A DNA stretch of 42,696 bases from Betaproteobacteria bacterium (lineage in GTDB: Bacteria > Pseudomonadota > Gammaproteobacteria > Burkholderiales > SG8-41). Under the pieces are notes generated by a model. That model worked only from the letters and a program-made list of their open reading frames with translations. It made no database searches and was not told where the DNA came from. Each line of letters begins with the position of its first letter. The first letter of the stretch is position 1. The stretch spans positions 1 through 42,696 of the forward strand of contig JAIOOZ010000328.1 of the NCBI GenBank assembly GCA_021414185.1, written 5' to 3'. Shown one piece after another: positions 40,367 to 42,696 of the stretch. The position numbers and the translations under genes are program-made.

Positions 40367-41013
40367 TGACCTTAGACGATCTCCGGCGCCTCGACCCCAA
40401 GAGCATCGGCAGCTGGCCGGCGCTGCCCAAGCTCGGCATCCTGTTGCTCGCGTTCATCGGCATTATCGTCGGCAGCTACTTTCTGGACTGGCAGGGGCAG
40501 CTCGAGTCGATTGACGCCTCCCTGAAAAAAGAACAGACGCTGCGCACCACGTTCATCGACAAGAAGAAGCAGGCGATCGATCTCGACGCTTACCGCAAGC
40601 AGCTGGCCGATATCGAGAAATCGTTCGGCACGCTGCTCAAACAACTGCCCAGCAAATCCGAGATGGAAGCCTTGCTGACCGACATCAACCAGGCCGGACT
40701 GGGACGTGGGCTTCAATTCGAATTGTTCAAACCCGCGGCCAACGAAACGCTGTCCGAGTTTTACGCGGAACTGCCGATCAGTATCAAGGTCACCGGCAGC
40801 TACCACGACATGGGCGCCTTCGCGAGCGACATTTCGAAACTGTCGCGCATCGTGCTGTTGAACGATGTCAGCCTCGCCCTGAGCCCCAAGGAGGGTGGAT
40901 TGACGATGGACGCGATCGCGAAGACTTACCGCTATCTCGACGAAGAAGAAATTGCGAAGGCAAAGAAAACCGCCAAGGACAAAGCGGGTAAAGCAGCGGC
41001 GGCCAAAAAATGA
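40363..41013 (+). CDS. pilO: Type IV pilus assembly protein PilO
   Basis: Inner-membrane partner of PilN, 216 residues. A short cytoplasmic part (MMTLDDLRRLDPKSIGSW) is followed by one membrane segment (LGILLLAFIGIIVGSYFL), a coiled coil (residues about 48-90) and the periplasmic fold with LLKQLPSKSEMEALLTDI, then FYAELPISIKVTGSYHDMGAF, the PilO hallmark. The C-terminal tail is Lys/Ala-rich (AKKTAKDKAGKAAAAKK). Junctions with pilN and pilP overlap by 4 nt. Confidence 0.95.
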   Translation: MMTLDDLRRLDPKSIGSWPALPKLGILLLAFIGIIVGSYFLDWQGQLESIDASLKKEQTLRTTFIDKKKQAIDLDAYRKQLADIEKSFGTLLKQLPSKSEMEALLTDINQAGLGRGLQFELFKPAANETLSEFYAELPISIKVTGSYHDMGAFASDISKLSRIVLLNDVSLALSPKEGGLTMDAIAKTYRYLDEEEIAKAKKTAKDKAGKAAAAKK

Positions 41014-41534
41014 TCCGGCGAATTCTTATTCCAATGTTGATTTGCCTGGGCCTCGCGTCCTGCGGCGGGGAATCGTATTCGGATCTGCGGCAGTTCGTGA
41101 AAGAATCGGAAAATCTGCCGCACGGCAGAATTCCGCCGCTGCCCGACGTCAAGCCGTACGAGCCTTTCACGTATGACGCCTACAACCTGGTCGATCCGTT
41201 CAAGCCGCGCAAGATCGAGCCGCCGAAGACCCTCGCCGGCGGCGGTATCCAGCCGGACCTCGCGCGCCGCAAAGAACCGCTTGAAGCGTATCCGCTGGAG
41301 AACCTGCGCATGGTCGGCACGCTGCAGCAGAACAAGGCGACCTACGCGCTGGTGAAAAGCCCTGACAACAACCTGTTCCGGGTCAAGTCCGGCAACTATC
41401 TTGGACAGAATTTCGGCCTGATCACGGAAATTTCGGAATCGACGATCAAATTGAAGGAAATCGTGCAGGACAGCGGCGGCGACTGGACCGAGCGTGTCAG
41501 CACGCTGACGCTGGCAGAGGATGCAGGCAAATGA
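41010..41534 (+). CDS. pilP: Type IV pilus lipoprotein PilP
   Basis: Inner-membrane lipoprotein of 174 residues that links PilN/PilO to the secretin PilQ. The signal peptide ends in the lipobox LASC (IPMLICLGLASCGGES). A linker follows with PYEPFTYDAYNLVDPFKP, the PilN/O-binding segment. The C-terminal beta-domain has LEAYPLENLRMVGTLQQNK, YALVKSPDNNLFRVKSGNY and GQNFGLITEISESTIKLKE, all typical. The 65-nt gap to pilQ holds a strong ribosome binding site. Confidence 0.95.
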   Translation: MIRRILIPMLICLGLASCGGESYSDLRQFVKESENLPHGRIPPLPDVKPYEPFTYDAYNLVDPFKPRKIEPPKTLAGGGIQPDLARRKEPLEAYPLENLRMVGTLQQNKATYALVKSPDNNLFRVKSGNYLGQNFGLITEISESTIKLKEIVQDSGGDWTERVSTLTLAEDAGK

Positions 41535-41599
41535 ATCGGTGCAGCAGTAGTGGCCGCAACTACCGCATCAGCGGCCGGCCGAACATATCAGGAGGCATT

Positions 41600-42696
41600 A
41601 TGAAATTCTCGGACAACTTATTGAAAACGGTGCTTGGCCTTGTGCTTGCAGTCAGCGTCGGCTTGACCGCGAATTTCGCGGCCTGGGCGCAAAGCGCGAA
41701 CCCCGAAGCCAACGGCATCGAGGCGATAACCGTGGCCGGGCAGCAAGGCGGCAACACCGTCATTCGCATCACGCTGCGCCAGCCGCTCGCCAATCCCCCG
41801 GCCGGGTTCACCATCACCAATCCGCCGCGGATCGCATTCGACTTTCCGAATACCGTAAACGCGCTCGGCAAGAACTCGCAGGAAGTCGGCGATGGCGACC
41901 TGCGCAACATGAACATCGTGCAGGCCGGCGACCGTACCCGGCTGGTGATGAATCTCTCCAAAACGCTCGGCTACGACACCAAAATCGACGGTAAAACCCT
42001 GTTCATCACCCTGCAGACGGCCAGCGGCGACGCGGTCGCGGCAACCCCGATTACGTCGCATTTCGCGGAAGCGAAAGCGGACGACACGCGCCACACTTTG
42101 CGCGACATCAGTTTCCGCCGCGGGCCGAACGGCGAAGGCCGCATCGTGATCGACCTGTCGGACAGCAGCGTGGGCATCGATTTGCGCCAGCAGGGACGCA
42201 ACCTGATCATCGACTTCATGAACACCGCTTTGCCGAAGAACCTCGAGCGCCGCCTGGACGTGGTCGACTTCGCAACGCCGGTGCAGACCGTGGACGCATT
42301 CGTGCAAGGCGGCGGATCGCGCATTTCGATCGAGCCCAAAGGGCTGTGGGAACACTCGGCCTACCAGACGAACAACCAGTTCATCGTCGAAATCAAACCG
42401 ATCGTCGAAGACCCGACCAAGCTGATCCAGGGTTCGCGCGTCGGTTATACCGGCGAGAAGCTGTCGCTCAACTTCCAGAACGTGGAAGTGCGCGCGGTGC
42501 TGCAGGTGATCGCCGACTTCACCGGGTTCAACTTCATCACCAGCGACACGGTCGGCGGCAACCTCACGCTGCGGCTGAAGGACGTGCCGTGGGATCAGGC
42601 CCTCGACATCATCCTGCAGACCAAGGGCCTCGACATGCGCAAGAATGGCAACGTGGTGTGGATCGCGCCGCGCGACGAACTCGCCACCAAGGAAAA
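41600..42696 (+). CDS. pilQ: Type IV pilus secretin PilQ, 3' end missing
   Basis: Outer-membrane secretin through which the pilus passes. The 365 visible residues start at the ATG at 41600, preceded by AGGAGG at good spacing. A signal peptide ends near AAWA-QS. Two AMIN domains for peptidoglycan binding follow (about 40-130 and 160-250), each with the beta-rich RIAFDFPNT or RIVIDLSDS type core. Then comes the start of the secretin N0/STN domain (YTGEKLSLNFQNVEVRAVL, then FNFITSDTVGGNLTLRL and DQALDIILQTKGLD). The secretin barrel lies past the right edge. Confidence 0.95.
   Translation, partial: MKFSDNLLKTVLGLVLAVSVGLTANFAAWAQSANPEANGIEAITVAGQQGGNTVIRITLRQPLANPPAGFTITNPPRIAFDFPNTVNALGKNSQEVGDGDLRNMNIVQAGDRTRLVMNLSKTLGYDTKIDGKTLFITLQTASGDAVAATPITSHFAEAKADDTRHTLRDISFRRGPNGEGRIVIDLSDSSVGIDLRQQGRNLIIDFMNTALPKNLERRLDVVDFATPVQTVDAFVQGGGSRISIEPKGLWEHSAYQTNNQFIVEIKPIVEDPTKLIQGSRVGYTGEKLSLNFQNVEVRAVLQVIADFTGFNFITSDTVGGNLTLRLKDVPWDQALDIILQTKGLDMRKNGNVVWIAPRDELATKE

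Overview
The window is 42.7 kb of GC-rich, gene-dense bacterial chromosome. It suggests a betaproteobacterium. The evidence is the gene content and order: dusB-fis-purH-purD-hemF, amgK/murU next to lptD-surA-pdxA-rsmA, engB beside hemB, and mrcA divergent from pilMNOPQ, together with a short Fis, a di-haem cytochrome c4 and a LolA/MMPL-type aryl polyene locus. I cannot name a genus from sequence alone. No tRNA, rRNA, IS element, phage gene or CRISPR array is visible.

Region 1 (1-13762, all minus strand) is an aryl polyene (APE) biosynthesis cluster. It reads leftward from apeC as ketosynthase-like protein, PlsC acyltransferase, two acyl carrier proteins, COG4648 membrane protein, AMP-ligase/dehydratase fusion, glycosyltransferase/acyltransferase fusion, an MIO ammonia-lyase, thioesterase, LolA-like protein, MMPL exporter, DUF3261 lipoprotein, ketosynthase, hotdog dehydratase and a ketoreductase cut by the left edge. 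Nearly every junction overlaps or abuts, so this is one long translationally coupled operon. Together the genes would load an aryl starter on an ACP, extend it by a type II FAS/PKS-like cycle, and move the polyene lipid to the outer membrane. The ammonia-lyase looks tyrosine- rather than histidine-directed and could supply the aryl starter.

Region 2 (13995-23948, minus strand) is core metabolism: a small secreted protein of unknown function, hemF, purD, purH, fis, dusB, ubiH, pepP, and the MurNAc-recycling pair murU and amgK.

Region 3 (23994-33552) holds lptD, surA, pdxA and rsmA on the plus strand, then gloA and a rubredoxin (minus), thiD-thiE-hemL (plus) ending at a strong terminator, and a convergent cytochrome c4 gene. 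lptD is frameshifted by a perfect 50-bp tandem duplication. pdxA has lost about 60 codons including its third metal-binding histidine. Both could be assembly errors or real lesions.

Region 4 (33571-36033) has engB and hemB. Between them, on the minus strand, lies a strong candidate for a small RNA gene of about 110 nt: four hairpins, one with a CUCCUCC (anti-Shine-Dalgarno) loop, and a Rho-independent terminator that overlaps the 3' end of engB. This is the most interesting signal in the window. A conserved protein of unknown function converges on hemB.

Region 5 (36041-42696) has mrcA (PBP1A) divergent from the type IV pilus assembly operon pilMNOPQ, with pilQ cut by the right edge.
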